A stretch of DNA of 64,000 bases, taken from Prochlorococcus sp. AG-424-P16 (GTDB taxonomy: Bacteria > Cyanobacteriota > Cyanobacteriia > PCC-6307 > Cyanobiaceae). The stretch covers positions 1-64,000 of the forward strand of contig QCNI01000003.1 in NCBI GenBank assembly GCA_003213255.1, written 5' to 3'. The position numbers were made by a program, and so were the translations under genes. Shown piece after piece: positions 42,201 to 53,737 of this stretch (its first letter is position 1; each line of letters starts with the position of its first letter). The notes under the pieces were generated by a model. It did not search any database and was not told the origin of the DNA. It was given only the letters and a program-made list of their open reading frames with translations.

Positions 42201-43535
42201 TTAAGAACCAAAAGATAGTTTCATAATTGGTTTTCTAATATCAGAAATGAATCCTTTCCAATTAATTTTTTCTTTTTCAAAAGCCTTTTCAACAATTTTC
42301 TCAGAATTTCTCTTTATGAAATCCAAATCAGGTTCTTCAACTCCTTTTGTTATTGCCATAAAATCAGCCAAAGAACTTGATACAACTCTTGTTAAGTAAG
42401 CCGCACTGACGGCTTGAAATGTTCCAGAGAAAAGCCAATTTGGGCCATGGTATTTTGTTATACCAATCAAAGTCTGTCCACTCCATTCAATAACTCCCTG
42501 AGCGATTGCAGTCTTTAAAATCTCTTTAGATACCTTATCTAAAATTTCAGGAGACCAATTACATCCCCATATAGACTTAATTTCCTTAATCATTAAAGAA
42601 TTTAGTACTGTCATTGCCATAACATCAATTGAGGGGATAGGAGATAAGAAAACGGTTGACGCTACAAGAATTTGGTTTTTTCTTTGTATTCCTTTTAACT
42701 GCATTCTTCTTATACCTTCAATTTCAGATTGCCAGGCAACATGTAGTTCTTTCAAAAGCCTTTTTTTTGTATTTTCAATATTTTTGGATGAACTTATGAA
42801 AAACCTCCTTAAAGAAAAAGGTATATTTATTATTTCATTCTTATTAACATCAAAAGTAATAATTTTATTTATAAAATCACTTGAAATTTGTGATTTTAGA
42901 TCTTCTATCTGATTTTTGGCTTCTATTTCGTTAAAAGTTAAAGCCACCAACCAGATTGGCATATTTTTAGGAAATTTTTCCAGCCACAAAAAATCATTTG
43001 CCGACAAAGGCAAGTTTATAAAATATAAGATTGCATCACTATTCAAAGCTTCTTCAGGAATAATTTCAGAAGAATTATATTTAGGTAGTTTTTCGAATAA
43101 ATCAAAGTCAAACTTTTCTGCTTTAAAATGACTTTTTAAAACAGACTGACAACTGTGATAGTGTTTTGGTCCAATACAACTTATTTTTTCCTTTTCGGAT
43201 CTATTAAGAATCGATTCAAGTATTTTTTGTCTTTTTAAATTCTGTTTCTCTATTCCATTTGTTGCTTCAAGTTCTTCAAAAAAATTTAAATCTTCATTAC
43301 AAAGATTTATCCAACCATCTAAATTATTTGGCTCATTAAATTTAGGCTTATCATTCTTCAAGTAAAAATATCCCCCCAAACACAACGCAAAAAATCCTAT
43401 TGAGCCTCCTGCAAAATGAATTAAGTCACTGACAAACCATTCCCCAAAACCTAATAATAATAAAATAATAAGAAGATTTTTTTTTGGAAACTTTATGAAA
43501 TCCTTTAAAAGGTTGTCTTTACTAATATCAAACAC
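42201..43535 (-). CDS. DUF697-type membrane-associated protein
   Basis: N-terminal TM; C-terminal LSPIPSIDVMAMTVLNSLMIKEIKSIWG ... ITKGVEEP pattern of DUF697. Confidence 0.7.
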   Translation of the reverse strand: MFDISKDNLLKDFIKFPKKNLLIILLLLGFGEWFVSDLIHFAGGSIGFFALCLGGYFYLKNDKPKFNEPNNLDGWINLCNEDLNFFEELEATNGIEKQNLKRQKILESILNRSEKEKISCIGPKHYHSCQSVLKSHFKAEKFDFDLFEKLPKYNSSEIIPEEALNSDAILYFINLPLSANDFLWLEKFPKNMPIWLVALTFNEIEAKNQIEDLKSQISSDFINKIITFDVNKNEIINIPFSLRRFFISSSKNIENTKKRLLKELHVAWQSEIEGIRRMQLKGIQRKNQILVASTVFLSPIPSIDVMAMTVLNSLMIKEIKSIWGCNWSPEILDKVSKEILKTAIAQGVIEWSGQTLIGITKYHGPNWLFSGTFQAVSAAYLTRVVSSSLADFMAITKGVEEPDLDFIKRNSEKIVEKAFEKEKINWKGFISDIRKPIMKLSFGS

Positions 43536-43700
43536 AATTCTTTATTTTTCTAATTTTATTTTAATGCAAGTTGTGAATGAGAAAAGCAAAATTTCATAAG
43601 TCGTTAATCAAAAGATAAATTTTTAAGCCTTTTAAAAAGACTTATTGCATAACAAGATGCTAAGTTTATAGACTATTTAAATAACTTAAGAAACATTAAG

Positions 43701-44123
43701 ATGTCTAATTCAAATTTCAGCAATAATCCTGGACAAGAAAATTATAGAGGTCGTTCTAACAATGAAAGATCTAATTTCAGAGAGAGATCGGGCGGCAGAA
43801 GAGATGGGGGAGGATTCCGCATAAGATTGAGTGATAACGAAATGAAAGCTGTTAAATCAATACAAGAGACCTTTCAATTAAGATCTACCGTTGCAGTTCT
43901 GGGTTTCTCAGTTAGAACACTTAGCGAAATGATCAAAGACGAAAAATTGATTGAATCAATCAAAGAATATGCAAAAAATAATAAAAACTCTTCTCCCAGT
44001 AGACAATCACAAAATTCTTATGAAGAAAAGACAAAAACAGCACCTGACCCTTTTGCAAGACCTGTAAAAAGTGCCTCAAATGAAGAGATCCAATCTAACG
44101 AAGTAGAAGAGGATGGCAAATAA
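43701..44123 (+). CDS. Hypothetical protein with RG/Arg-rich N-terminus and small helical core
   Basis: ENYRGRSNNERSNFRERSGGRRDGGGFRIRLSDNEMKAVKSIQETFQLRSTVAVLGFSVRTLSEMI; 11-nt overlap with trpS. Confidence 0.7.
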   Translation: MSNSNFSNNPGQENYRGRSNNERSNFRERSGGRRDGGGFRIRLSDNEMKAVKSIQETFQLRSTVAVLGFSVRTLSEMIKDEKLIESIKEYAKNNKNSSPSRQSQNSYEEKTKTAPDPFARPVKSASNEEIQSNEVEEDGK

Positions 44124-45129
44124 AAAAAGAATTCTTTCGGGAGTTCAACCAACTGGTGATTTACATATTGGGAATTGGCTTGGGGCCATAAATAATTGGG
44201 TTACGCTTCAAGATCAATATGAAACATTTCTATGTGTGGTTGATTTGCACGCAATAACAGCCTCATATAATCCCAAAGAATTATCAAAAAACACTATCTC
44301 TACAGCGGCTTTGTACGTCGCTTGTGGGATAGATCCCAATATATGCTCAATTTTTGTCCAAAGTCAGATTTCAGCGCATTCAGAACTTTGTTGGATATTA
44401 AATTGCATGACCCCAATAAATTGGATGGAAAGAATGATTCAATTTAAAGAAAAATCCATACAACAAGGTAATAATGTATCTATTGGATTATTTGACTATC
44501 CAATACTTATGGCGGCAGACATCCTTCTTTATGATGCTGACTTCGTACCAGTAGGTGAGGATCAAAAACAACATCTTGAACTTGCCAGAGATATTGCACA
44601 ACAGAGAATTAATGCCAGATTTAGTAAGGATAAAAATATTTTAAAGATCCCTCAACCAATCATAATGAAGAATGGTTCAAAAATAATGAGTTTAATTGAT
44701 GGTTCAAAAAAGATGAGCAAAAGTGATCCTAATGAGGGCAGTCGTATTAACTTATTAGATGCTCCTGAAATAATTGCGAAAAAAATAAAAAGAGCAAAAA
44801 GTGATAGTTCTATTGGAATAGAATTTAACAACCCTGAGAGACCAGAATCTAAAAATCTTTTGATGATTTATTCAATATTATCTGGCAAAGAAATTTCTCA
44901 ATGTGAAAATGATTTCTCGGAGACTGGATGGGGGACATTTAAAAAATTAATTACCGAACAACTTATTGAATCACTAGAACCTATTCAGAAAAAATATAAA
45001 TTATTAATTAATGATCCCTATCAACTAAATAAAATCCTTAATGAAGGGAAGGAAAAAGCTGAAGATTTAGCGAATCAGACTTTAAAAAGAGTTAAATCAA
45101 AATTGGGATTTTTTGAAATGGAGAAATAA
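44113..45129 (+). CDS. trpS: Tryptophanyl-tRNA synthetase
   Basis: LSGVQPTGDLHIGNWLGAI, MAADILLYDADFVPVGEDQKQHLEL, KKMSKSD. Confidence 0.97.
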   Translation: MANKKRILSGVQPTGDLHIGNWLGAINNWVTLQDQYETFLCVVDLHAITASYNPKELSKNTISTAALYVACGIDPNICSIFVQSQISAHSELCWILNCMTPINWMERMIQFKEKSIQQGNNVSIGLFDYPILMAADILLYDADFVPVGEDQKQHLELARDIAQQRINARFSKDKNILKIPQPIIMKNGSKIMSLIDGSKKMSKSDPNEGSRINLLDAPEIIAKKIKRAKSDSSIGIEFNNPERPESKNLLMIYSILSGKEISQCENDFSETGWGTFKKLITEQLIESLEPIQKKYKLLINDPYQLNKILNEGKEKAEDLANQTLKRVKSKLGFFEMEK

Positions 45130-45132
45130 ATT

Positions 45133-47049
45133 ATGCCAATAATTACCTTGCCTGATGGTTCAAAAAAGGTTTTCGAAAAATCTGTAACTATTCTAGAAAT
45201 TGCCCAGAGTATAGGCGCTGGATTAGCTAAAGCAACAATTGCTGGGAAAGTAAATGATGTTCTTCTTGATGCAACAATTCCTATAAATAAAGATTCCAAA
45301 GTTGTAATCATCACATCAAAAGATAAAGAAGGAATTGAAATAATAAGACATTCTTTCGCTCACCTTATTGGTCATGCAGTTAAACAAATTTACTCTGACA
45401 TTAAAATGGCTATTGGGCCTGTAATTGAAGATGGTTTTTATTACGATATTTTCTCTGAATACAGATTTACTCCTGAAGATTTAATAAAAATCGAAAATAG
45501 AATTAATAAATTAATAAAAACAAACTATGACGTTGAAATTTTACAAGTTTCTAAAGAAGAGGCAATTAAAACTTTTAAAGAAAGAGATGAGACTTTTAAA
45601 TTAAGAATAATTGAAGAAATTCCTGAAGAAGGTCTCATCAATTTATATAAGCACGAAGAATATATCGATATGTGCAGAGGGCCTCACGTTCCTAACACTA
45701 GACATTTGAGACACTTTAAATTACTTAAATTATCAGGTTCATATTGGAGAGGTAATAGTGAGAATGAATCATTACAGAGAATATATGGAACTGCATGGGC
45801 AAAAGAAAAAGAACTTAAAGATTATTTAACAAGAATTGAAGAAGCGGAAAAAAGAGATCATAGAAAACTTGGTAAAAAACATTCACTATTTCATATACAA
45901 GAAGAATCTCCAGGAATGATTTTTTGGCATCCAAATGGATGGACAATCTACCAAGTACTGGAAAAGTACATAAGAGAAATACTCAAAAAAAATGATTATT
46001 TAGAAATCAAAACCCCACAAGCTGTTGATAAATCTCTCTGGGAAAAATCCGGTCATTGGGAAAAATTTAGAGACGATATGTTCACTACTGCATCAGAAAA
46101 TAGAACTTATGCAATTAAACCAATGAATTGTCCATGTCATATTCAAGTATTTAATCAAGGTTTAAAAAGTTATAAGGATTTACCTATTCGTCTTGCTGAA
46201 TTTGGTTCTTGTCACAGAAATGAGCCCTCTGGTGCACTACACGGCTTAATGAGAGTGAGAAACTTTACTCAAGATGATGCACACATATTCTGCACAGAAG
46301 AGCAAATTCAAGGAGAGGTATCAACTTTTATAGATCTTGTTTTCGAAGTTTATAAAACTTTTGGTTTTGATGAAATCATTATCAAATTATCAACCCGTCC
46401 TGAAAAAAGGGTAGGTAGTGAAGAGATTTGGGATAAATCAGAGGAGGCTCTTACCAAAGCTCTCGATAATAAGAACCTAAAATGGGAACTCCAACCAGGA
46501 GAGGGGGCTTTTTATGGTCCCAAAATAGAATTCTCCTTAAAAGATTGTCTTAATAGAGTTTGGCAATGCGGTACTATTCAGGTTGATTTCTCAATGCCTA
46601 TTAGATTAGATGCAACTTATGTAGATATTGATAATGAGAAAAGAAATCCAGTTATGCTTCATAGAGCGATTTTGGGGTCCTTTGAGAGATTTATTGGAAT
46701 CTTAATTGAACAATATGAAGCAAAATTCCCAATTTGGCTTGCGCCTTATCAAATAATTTTATTAAGCATTACTGATAGAAATATTGAAAAGTGTTTAAAG
46801 TTAAATGAATTAATAAATAATAATGGTTACCGATCAAAAGTTGATGTTAGGAATGAAAAAATAGGATATAAAATAAGAGAGGCAACTCTCGGAAGAGTTC
46901 CCTTAATAGCAGTTATTGGCGATAAAGAAGAGGAAATTGATTCAGTCGCTTTAAGAGCTTTGGATGGAACAAACTTAGGAACTTTCGGCCTACCTAATCT
47001 ATACAAATTAATGGATGAATTAATAGAAAAAAAAGGGAGAACAAAATAA
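45133..47049 (+). CDS. thrS: Threonyl-tRNA synthetase
   Basis: TGS domain start, [51 protein letters not shown]. Confidence 0.97.
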   Translation: MPIITLPDGSKKVFEKSVTILEIAQSIGAGLAKATIAGKVNDVLLDATIPINKDSKVVIITSKDKEGIEIIRHSFAHLIGHAVKQIYSDIKMAIGPVIEDGFYYDIFSEYRFTPEDLIKIENRINKLIKTNYDVEILQVSKEEAIKTFKERDETFKLRIIEEIPEEGLINLYKHEEYIDMCRGPHVPNTRHLRHFKLLKLSGSYWRGNSENESLQRIYGTAWAKEKELKDYLTRIEEAEKRDHRKLGKKHSLFHIQEESPGMIFWHPNGWTIYQVLEKYIREILKKNDYLEIKTPQAVDKSLWEKSGHWEKFRDDMFTTASENRTYAIKPMNCPCHIQVFNQGLKSYKDLPIRLAEFGSCHRNEPSGALHGLMRVRNFTQDDAHIFCTEEQIQGEVSTFIDLVFEVYKTFGFDEIIIKLSTRPEKRVGSEEIWDKSEEALTKALDNKNLKWELQPGEGAFYGPKIEFSLKDCLNRVWQCGTIQVDFSMPIRLDATYVDIDNEKRNPVMLHRAILGSFERFIGILIEQYEAKFPIWLAPYQIILLSITDRNIEKCLKLNELINNNGYRSKVDVRNEKIGYKIREATLGRVPLIAVIGDKEEEIDSVALRALDGTNLGTFGLPNLYKLMDELIEKKGRTK

Positions 47050-47059
47050 TTTTTAATAG

Positions 47060-48094
47060 ATGAATTTTCTGGCTTGTGATTTAGGAGGAACCAAGGTTCT
47101 ATTGGGAATATTTGAAAGAGTAATAAATGATGATTCGCCTAAGTTGTTATTCAAGAAGAAATATATATCATCTGATTGGGATTCTTTTGAACTGATCCTA
47201 GAAGATTTTCTCAAAAATGAATGCAAAAATATTACTCATCCTTCTTCTGCATGTTTCGCTGTAGCTGGTCCTTTATCTAACGACAACGCAAAAATCATTA
47301 ACTTGTCATGGAATATTTCTGGAAATGATTTACAGAACAAATTTAATTTTAAAAGCTGCGAGCTGATAAATGATTTTGCTGTACAAATTTATGGAATACC
47401 TTTTTTAAAAAAATATCAATATTCTACTATCCAAAATGGATCCCATTCTGAAGGTGCTAATAATGATTTGCATGCCATTGTTGGAGCGGGGACTGGTTTG
47501 GGCATCGCAAGAGGAATAATATCAGGAGAAAAGGTAAAAGTTCTTGCTAGTGAAGGAGGTCATGTTGAGTACTCCCCAAAGTCAAAATTAGAATGGGAAT
47601 TAAAAATTTGGCTTAAGAATTACCTTCAAGTTGAAAGGATATCCTGTGAAAGAATTATTAGCGGCACTGGTTTATCAAGAATTGCCGAATGGAGACTAAG
47701 CAAACCCGATGCCCAAAACCATCCTCTACAACAATATTTAAAAAAAATTAAAATTTTTGATGCTGCAAGAAAAGAACTTCCTGAAAAAATTTGTAATCTT
47801 TCTAAAGAAGGAGATCAAATAATGATTGAAGTTGAGAGGATATGGTTAGGCGCTTATGCCTCTCTATTGGGAGATGTTGCTCTTCATGAATTGTGCTTTG
47901 GTGGATTATGGATTTCTGGAGGAACAGCATCAAAACATTTCAAAAACTATAAATCAGACTTATTTTTAAAACAATTTTTCGACAAGGGAAGATTAAAAGA
48001 TATTCTTAAAACAATACCTATAAAAGTAATTTTAGATGAAGAGTTTGGACTTTTTAGTTCAGCCTGCAGAGCAAAAATGCTTTTAAAAACTTAA
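47060..48094 (+). CDS. glk: Glucokinase
   Basis: LACDLGGTKVLLGIF, CFAVAGPLSND, LINDFAVQIYG, VGAGTGLGIA, EGGHVEYSP. Confidence 0.93.
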   Translation: MNFLACDLGGTKVLLGIFERVINDDSPKLLFKKKYISSDWDSFELILEDFLKNECKNITHPSSACFAVAGPLSNDNAKIINLSWNISGNDLQNKFNFKSCELINDFAVQIYGIPFLKKYQYSTIQNGSHSEGANNDLHAIVGAGTGLGIARGIISGEKVKVLASEGGHVEYSPKSKLEWELKIWLKNYLQVERISCERIISGTGLSRIAEWRLSKPDAQNHPLQQYLKKIKIFDAARKELPEKICNLSKEGDQIMIEVERIWLGAYASLLGDVALHELCFGGLWISGGTASKHFKNYKSDLFLKQFFDKGRLKDILKTIPIKVILDEEFGLFSSACRAKMLLKT

Positions 48095-48103
48095 AAACAA
48101 AAA

Positions 48104-49051
48104 ATGTCTATTCCTGAAGTAGGTAAAAAAATAAGGGTAACAGTGCCTTCCACAACTGCCAATTTAGGGCCTGGATTCGATTGTCTTGGAGCAGCATTAG
48201 ATTTATATAATGAGTTTATTTTTACAAGAATTGAAGGTGGTGGAGATAGATTTGATTTAATAATGGAAAGTACAGATGGTAATCATTTAAGAGGAGGACC
48301 TGAAAACTTAGTTTTTAGAGCAGCTCAGAAAGTATGGGAGAGCGCAAATATGGATCCTTTTGCACTTGAAGCAAGAGTTAAGTTGGCAGTGCCGCCTGCA
48401 CGCGGGCTGGGAAGTAGTGCTACAGCAATAGTTGCCGGACTAATCGGAGCAAATGCAATAATGAACTCTCCATTGCCCAAAGAAAAACTCCTTGAACTTG
48501 CCATCGCTATAGAAGGTCATCCTGATAATGTAGTTCCCTCTCTTCTGGGTGGGCTTTGTTTGACAGCCAGGTCTTCTTCTCAGCGATGGAGAATCATTAG
48601 ATGTGATTGGCACGATTCAATTAAAGCTGTTGTAGCAATACCTGCAATTCGTCTAAGCACAAGTGAAGCAAGAAAGGTTATGCCCAAGAATGTACCTATT
48701 GCTGATGCAGTGACAAATATGGGGGCACTTACTTTGTTACTAAACGGCTTAAAAGCAGGAAATGCGGAACTCATAAAAGAGGGAATGTTTGATAAGTTAC
48801 ATGAACCCTACAGATGGAAACTTATCAAGGGTGGATTAGAAGTTAAGGATGCAGCACTAAATGCAGGTGCTTTAGGATGTGCAATTAGTGGGGCTGGGCC
48901 GAGTATCTTAGCTTTGTGTAAAAAAGAAAATGGTAAAAACGTCAGTCAAGCTATGGTGAAAGCATGGGAGAAGTCAGGTGTAGCTAGCAGAGCGCCTTTC
49001 CTAAACGTTCAAACAACTGGCAGCGAATTTTGCACTGTCTCTGGTAAGTAG
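48104..49051 (+). CDS. thrB: Homoserine kinase
   Basis: VPSTTANLGPGFDCLGAALDLYNE, PARGLGSSATAIVAGLIGAN, AISGAGPSILAL. Confidence 0.96.
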   Translation: MSIPEVGKKIRVTVPSTTANLGPGFDCLGAALDLYNEFIFTRIEGGGDRFDLIMESTDGNHLRGGPENLVFRAAQKVWESANMDPFALEARVKLAVPPARGLGSSATAIVAGLIGANAIMNSPLPKEKLLELAIAIEGHPDNVVPSLLGGLCLTARSSSQRWRIIRCDWHDSIKAVVAIPAIRLSTSEARKVMPKNVPIADAVTNMGALTLLLNGLKAGNAELIKEGMFDKLHEPYRWKLIKGGLEVKDAALNAGALGCAISGAGPSILALCKKENGKNVSQAMVKAWEKSGVASRAPFLNVQTTGSEFCTVSGK

Positions 49052-49130
49052 TTTTACTTAGGCATTTTTAATGTTATAGTCTCAAGCTAGTACAACTTCA
49101 ACTAGAATAAAAAAATTATTCATTCCATAA

Positions 49131-50672
49131 ATGAATTTAGAATCTTTTCCTTGGCTATCATCTATTGTTTTAATGCCTTTAGTTGGGGCATTAATAATGC
49201 CTTTCTTGAGTTCAAAAGAAGGAGAAGATAATACACTCCCTAGAAATATCTCATTAAGTTTTCTATTTATAGATTTTTTATTAATAATCGGTGTCCTTTT
49301 CCAAAAATTCAATACTTCAGATAGTACTTTACAACTGGTGGAAAGAGCTTCCTGGTTACCATCTATTGGCTTAGAATGGTCTCTTGGCATAGATGGGTTA
49401 TCTGCTCCTTTAGTAGCATTAAGTGGGTTAATTACATTTTTATCAGCTGCGGCTAGTTGGAAAATTAAGAAAAAATCTAATCTATATTTTGCTCTTTTAT
49501 TAGTCCAAGCATCAGCACAGGCACTAGTCTTCCTTTCTCAAGATTTCCTATTATTTTTCTTGGCATGGGAACTTGAATTAGTTCCGGTATATCTTCTAAT
49601 TGCGATTTGGGGAGGGAAAAAGAAATTATATGCAGCCACAAAATTCATTCTTTACACAGCTTTAGCTTCTCTATTAATACTCATAAGTGGATTAGCGCTT
49701 GCCTTGAGTGGTGATACGTTTACTTTAAATATTACCGATTTAACCAATAAAAATGTAACGGGCAGCTTAGCTTTATTATCTTATTTAGGATTTTTAATTG
49801 GTTTTGGAGTAAAACTTCCTATTTTTCCATTACATACTTGGTTACCCGATGCACATGGAGAGGCTAATGCTCCAGTTTCAATGTTACTAGCGGGAATACT
49901 CTTAAAAATGGGAGGTTATGCTCTTTTAAGATTTAATGTTCAAATATTACCTGAAGTACATCTTCAAATTGCACCTGCGCTTATTATTCTTGGAATAATA
50001 AATATAATTTATGGAGCTCTTAATGCATTTGCTCAAGATAATGTAAAAAGGAGAATTGCATGTAGCTCTGTGAGTCATATGGGTTTCGTTCTATTAGGGA
50101 TTGGAGCAGTAGATGCATTGGGTATAAGTGGGGCAATGCTCCAAATGATAAGTCACGGACTTATCGCTGCAGCAATGTTTTTTGTTACGGGCTCATTCTA
50201 TGAACGAACAAATACTCTTTCGATACCTAATATGGGTGGTTTAGCAAAAGTTCTGCCAATAACTTTTGCTTTTTTCTTGGCAAGTTCTTTGGCCTCTCTA
50301 GCATTACCTGGGATGAGCGGATTTATAAGTGAAATCACTGTATTTTTAGGGATTACTAGTCAAGAAGGGTTCAGCTCTATTTTTAGATCGATCACTATTT
50401 TTATTGCAGCTATAGGTTTAGTACTAACACCAATATATCTACTATCAATGTGTAGAAGAGTATTCTTTGGCCCTAGAATTCCTGCACTAGCTACAGTCAA
50501 AGAGATGAATGGTCGAGAATTGACCATTGGGTTCAGCTTGTTGTTGCCTACTTTAGTGATAGGTTTTTGGCCAAAAATTGCGATAAATTTATACGAAACC
50601 TCAACGAATGCTCTCAGTCAGCAGCTCACTTTAGCTAAATTAGTAGGATTAATACCAACTTTAGTTAATTAG
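49131..50672 (+). CDS. ndhD: NAD(P)H-quinone oxidoreductase chain 4
   Basis: [80 protein letters not shown]. Confidence 0.96.
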   Translation: MNLESFPWLSSIVLMPLVGALIMPFLSSKEGEDNTLPRNISLSFLFIDFLLIIGVLFQKFNTSDSTLQLVERASWLPSIGLEWSLGIDGLSAPLVALSGLITFLSAAASWKIKKKSNLYFALLLVQASAQALVFLSQDFLLFFLAWELELVPVYLLIAIWGGKKKLYAATKFILYTALASLLILISGLALALSGDTFTLNITDLTNKNVTGSLALLSYLGFLIGFGVKLPIFPLHTWLPDAHGEANAPVSMLLAGILLKMGGYALLRFNVQILPEVHLQIAPALIILGIINIIYGALNAFAQDNVKRRIACSSVSHMGFVLLGIGAVDALGISGAMLQMISHGLIAAAMFFVTGSFYERTNTLSIPNMGGLAKVLPITFAFFLASSLASLALPGMSGFISEITVFLGITSQEGFSSIFRSITIFIAAIGLVLTPIYLLSMCRRVFFGPRIPALATVKEMNGRELTIGFSLLLPTLVIGFWPKIAINLYETSTNALSQQLTLAKLVGLIPTLVN

Positions 50673-50685
50673 ATTACTTTAATAA

Positions 50686-52773
50686 ATGGATACCTCAATT
50701 TTTAAATATGGAGAATTACCAGAATTTAAAAAATTTACTCCTGAAAGAATAAGTAATCAATTCCCAGTAGTACTAGAAACAATAGCTGAAGATTTTAAAA
50801 ACATAGAGAAAAATTTATCTAATTATTTGATTGCAAATGATTTAACTTGGGATAAGATAATAAATCCCTTAAATGAAGTCAATGAAATTCTTAGATGGAG
50901 TTGGGGAGTAATAAGTCACCTAAATTCAGTAAATAATTCTGAAAGTCTTAGAGACATTTATTCAAAATTTCTTCCAGAGATTATTAGCTTGAGTAATAAA
51001 TTCGGACAAAGTAAAGTAATATATAATTCTTTAGTCAAGCTTAAAGAGACAAATAACTTTGATCAAATCAAAAACAGAATTTTGGATAAAGAAATTCTTG
51101 AAATGCAACATAGAGGAATTTCACTTAAAAAGATTGATCAAGAAGAATTCAATATGATTTCAGAAAAGCTTGGAAAGCTATCAACAGACTTCAGCAATAA
51201 TGTTCTTGATGCAACTAATAAATGGTTTTTAATATTAAATAAAAAATCTGAAGTCGATGGTCTTCCCGAACGAGTGCTTGAATTGATGGCAATTTCTGCA
51301 CAAAATCACTTCAAAAAGGATGACGAAGTTGATATTAAAAATGGTCCCTGGAAATTAAGTCTAGATATTCCAACTTATACTTCATTCATGACATATGCCA
51401 CCAATCGTAACCTTAGAGAAAAACTCTATAAGGCATTCGTTGGTAGAGCATCTCAAGGAGAAAAAAATAATACTCAAATTATTGAAGAAATTTTATTTCT
51501 TAGAACTAGACAGGCTAATCTTCTAGGTTATAAAAGTTGGGCAGAACTAAGTTTGTCAACGAAAATGGCCAAAGAAATTAAAAATGTTGAAAACCTTTTA
51601 GAAGAATTGAGAGAACCAGCATTCAAAACCGCAAAAATCGAATTAGAAGCGCTCGAAAAGTTTTCTAAAGCTAATGGGTTTCCAAAATTGAAGAATATCC
51701 AGCCATGGGATATTAGTTATTGGGCAGAACTTCTTAGAAAGGAAAAGCTCAATTTGGATCAAGAGTCTTTGAGACCATGGTTCCCACTAAATGATGTTTT
51801 ACAGGGTTTATTTAAATTAAGCGAAAAGCTTTTTGCAATTAAAGTAGTAGAGGCAACTGGTGAAGCACCTCTTTGGAATGATGACGTTTTATTTTTTAAT
51901 ATCCTAAATGAAGAGGGTAATAAAATAGCATCTTTTTACCTCGATCCATATTCTCGACCTGAATCAAAGAGAGGAGGGGCCTGGATGGATGAATGTTTGA
52001 ATAAAAATAATATCGGCAAAAAGACTCTCCCTGTAGCTTATCTTGTTTGTAATCAAACTCCACCATCAAAAGATAAACCAAGTTTGATGAGCTTTGAAGA
52101 GGTTCAGACATTGTTCCATGAATTTGGTCATGGTCTTCAACACATGCTTACTACTGTAAATCTTCCTCAAGCAGCTGGTATCAATAATGTTGAATGGGAT
52201 GCAGTCGAACTTCCAAGTCAATTTATGGAAAACTGGTGTTTCCACAAAAACACACTTTTGAATATTGCTAAGCACTATAAAACAGGTGAAAAATTATCAG
52301 ACGAAAACTTCGAAAAGCTCCTAAAGAATAGGACTTTTAATTGTGGTATGGCTACTCTTAGACAACTACATTTTGCGATAACAGACCTCAGATTACACAG
52401 TAATATTAAAAAAAACGAAGGTAAAACAGCTGATGAAATTAGAAGAGAAATTGCACAACGAACTACCGTTATTGAACCAATTCAAGAAGATCAATTTCTT
52501 TGTTGTTTTAGTCATATATTTGCGGGCGGATATTCTGCAGGATATTACTCATATAAATGGGCTGAGGTTCTGAGTGCTGATGCATTTTCAATGTTTGAAG
52601 AAGCTGATCTAGAAAACTCTGAAGATTTAAAGTACATAGGAAACAAATTTAAAGATACAATACTTAGTCTAGGTGGAAGCTTACCTCCATTAGACATATT
52701 TAAACTTTTCAGGGGAAGAGAGCCACAAACAGATCCTTTAATAAGACACTTGGGTCTATCTGGAACTATATAA
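50686..52773 (+). CDS. M3-family oligopeptidase
   Basis: Zinc motif TLFHEFGHGLQHML (HEFGH), QFMENW, SHIFAGGYSAGYYSYKWAEVLSADAF. Confidence 0.95.
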   Translation: MDTSIFKYGELPEFKKFTPERISNQFPVVLETIAEDFKNIEKNLSNYLIANDLTWDKIINPLNEVNEILRWSWGVISHLNSVNNSESLRDIYSKFLPEIISLSNKFGQSKVIYNSLVKLKETNNFDQIKNRILDKEILEMQHRGISLKKIDQEEFNMISEKLGKLSTDFSNNVLDATNKWFLILNKKSEVDGLPERVLELMAISAQNHFKKDDEVDIKNGPWKLSLDIPTYTSFMTYATNRNLREKLYKAFVGRASQGEKNNTQIIEEILFLRTRQANLLGYKSWAELSLSTKMAKEIKNVENLLEELREPAFKTAKIELEALEKFSKANGFPKLKNIQPWDISYWAELLRKEKLNLDQESLRPWFPLNDVLQGLFKLSEKLFAIKVVEATGEAPLWNDDVLFFNILNEEGNKIASFYLDPYSRPESKRGGAWMDECLNKNNIGKKTLPVAYLVCNQTPPSKDKPSLMSFEEVQTLFHEFGHGLQHMLTTVNLPQAAGINNVEWDAVELPSQFMENWCFHKNTLLNIAKHYKTGEKLSDENFEKLLKNRTFNCGMATLRQLHFAITDLRLHSNIKKNEGKTADEIRREIAQRTTVIEPIQEDQFLCCFSHIFAGGYSAGYYSYKWAEVLSADAFSMFEEADLENSEDLKYIGNKFKDTILSLGGSLPPLDIFKLFRGREPQTDPLIRHLGLSGTI

Positions 52774-53377
52774 TAATTTCTTCGATTATTTTTTTAACCA
52801 CAGATTTGTTTCTTACAAGATTTCTATGTTTATATACTTTTACTGATATTTTTTTCGCAAAATTTAAATTTGTCCACCAGCTAGGGAAAACCATTAAATC
52901 CCAATAAGTAAAAAAATTTATACACTCTATATTATCGAGAAAAAAATCATTAACAGCAAGTTCTCTCAAAAATTTACTATTTATTTTCATTTCTGATATT
53001 CCTTTAAAAGGGTATTTAGGTATTAATTGAGCCATCAAAGTTCCTTTATGAGGGGAACCTACAGATATTAATCTTCTTGTTCTTTTATATCCATTAAATT
53101 TTTGAAGCCAGTACCTACCAATTATTCCTCCCATAGAAAATCCCAAAATATCTATTTCTTTTTCTAAACCATATTTCTCTAAAATTAATTCGTTTAATTT
53201 ATTAGTCAAATCCACAATTGAAGTCATTCCATATGAATGCTTAAGATTTGGGGCGAAATATTCAATGCCAATATCATCAAGTTTTGAGGTAATAGAAGAA
53301 AAAATACTTGAAGTATTCCAAAGTCCATGAATCAATAAAATAGGATTTCTTTTTTCCAATACGTCAATAATTTTCAA
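52766..53377 (-). CDS. Alpha/beta hydrolase (lipase-like)
   Basis: PILLIHGLWNTSSIFSSI, ILGFSMGGIIGRYWLQ, GSPHKGTLMAQ. Confidence 0.85.
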   Translation of the reverse strand: MKIIDVLEKRNPILLIHGLWNTSSIFSSITSKLDDIGIEYFAPNLKHSYGMTSIVDLTNKLNELILEKYGLEKEIDILGFSMGGIIGRYWLQKFNGYKRTRRLISVGSPHKGTLMAQLIPKYPFKGISEMKINSKFLRELAVNDFFLDNIECINFFTYWDLMVFPSWWTNLNFAKKISVKVYKHRNLVRNKSVVKKIIEEIII

Positions 53378-53726
53378 GAACTCTTACTATTGAGACCTTC
53401 CCATCAAAACCAATAATTGGTGGATTGCATTTTGTCAAAATAATTTTAATTTTAGAAAGCTTAAATTCCTGATCAATTATTTCTAAAATTACATTTGAGT
53501 ATTTTTCGATTGTAAAACAATTTATTTTTTTTGATTGATCTTTTAAAATTTCAACTAATTTTGAATAGTCAACTGTTTTTTTAATATCATCATTTGAAGT
53601 ACAATTTTCAAAGTCAGTCCACAAAAATATATCCAAACTAAATAGTTGTCCTAATTCCCTTTCTTCATCAAGAACGCCAACTCTAGCCCAAAGTTTAATA
53701 TTCTCAATTTTTAAAAAAGTTTCCAT
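53364..53726 (-). CDS. folB: Dihydroneopterin aldolase
   Basis: ENIKLWARVGVLDEERELGQLFSLDIFL, TVDYSKLVEIL; overlaps next ORF by 14 nt. Confidence 0.92.
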   Translation of the reverse strand: METFLKIENIKLWARVGVLDEERELGQLFSLDIFLWTDFENCTSNDDIKKTVDYSKLVEILKDQSKKINCFTIEKYSNVILEIIDQEFKLSKIKIILTKCNPPIIGFDGKVSIVRVLENY

Positions 53727-53737
53727 CTTTAAAAGTT

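Noticed and set aside
43626-43650. Imperfect palindrome AAGCCTTTTAAAAAGACTT upstream of the RG-rich gene
   Set aside because: Short, imperfect and AT-rich; not distinguishable from chance
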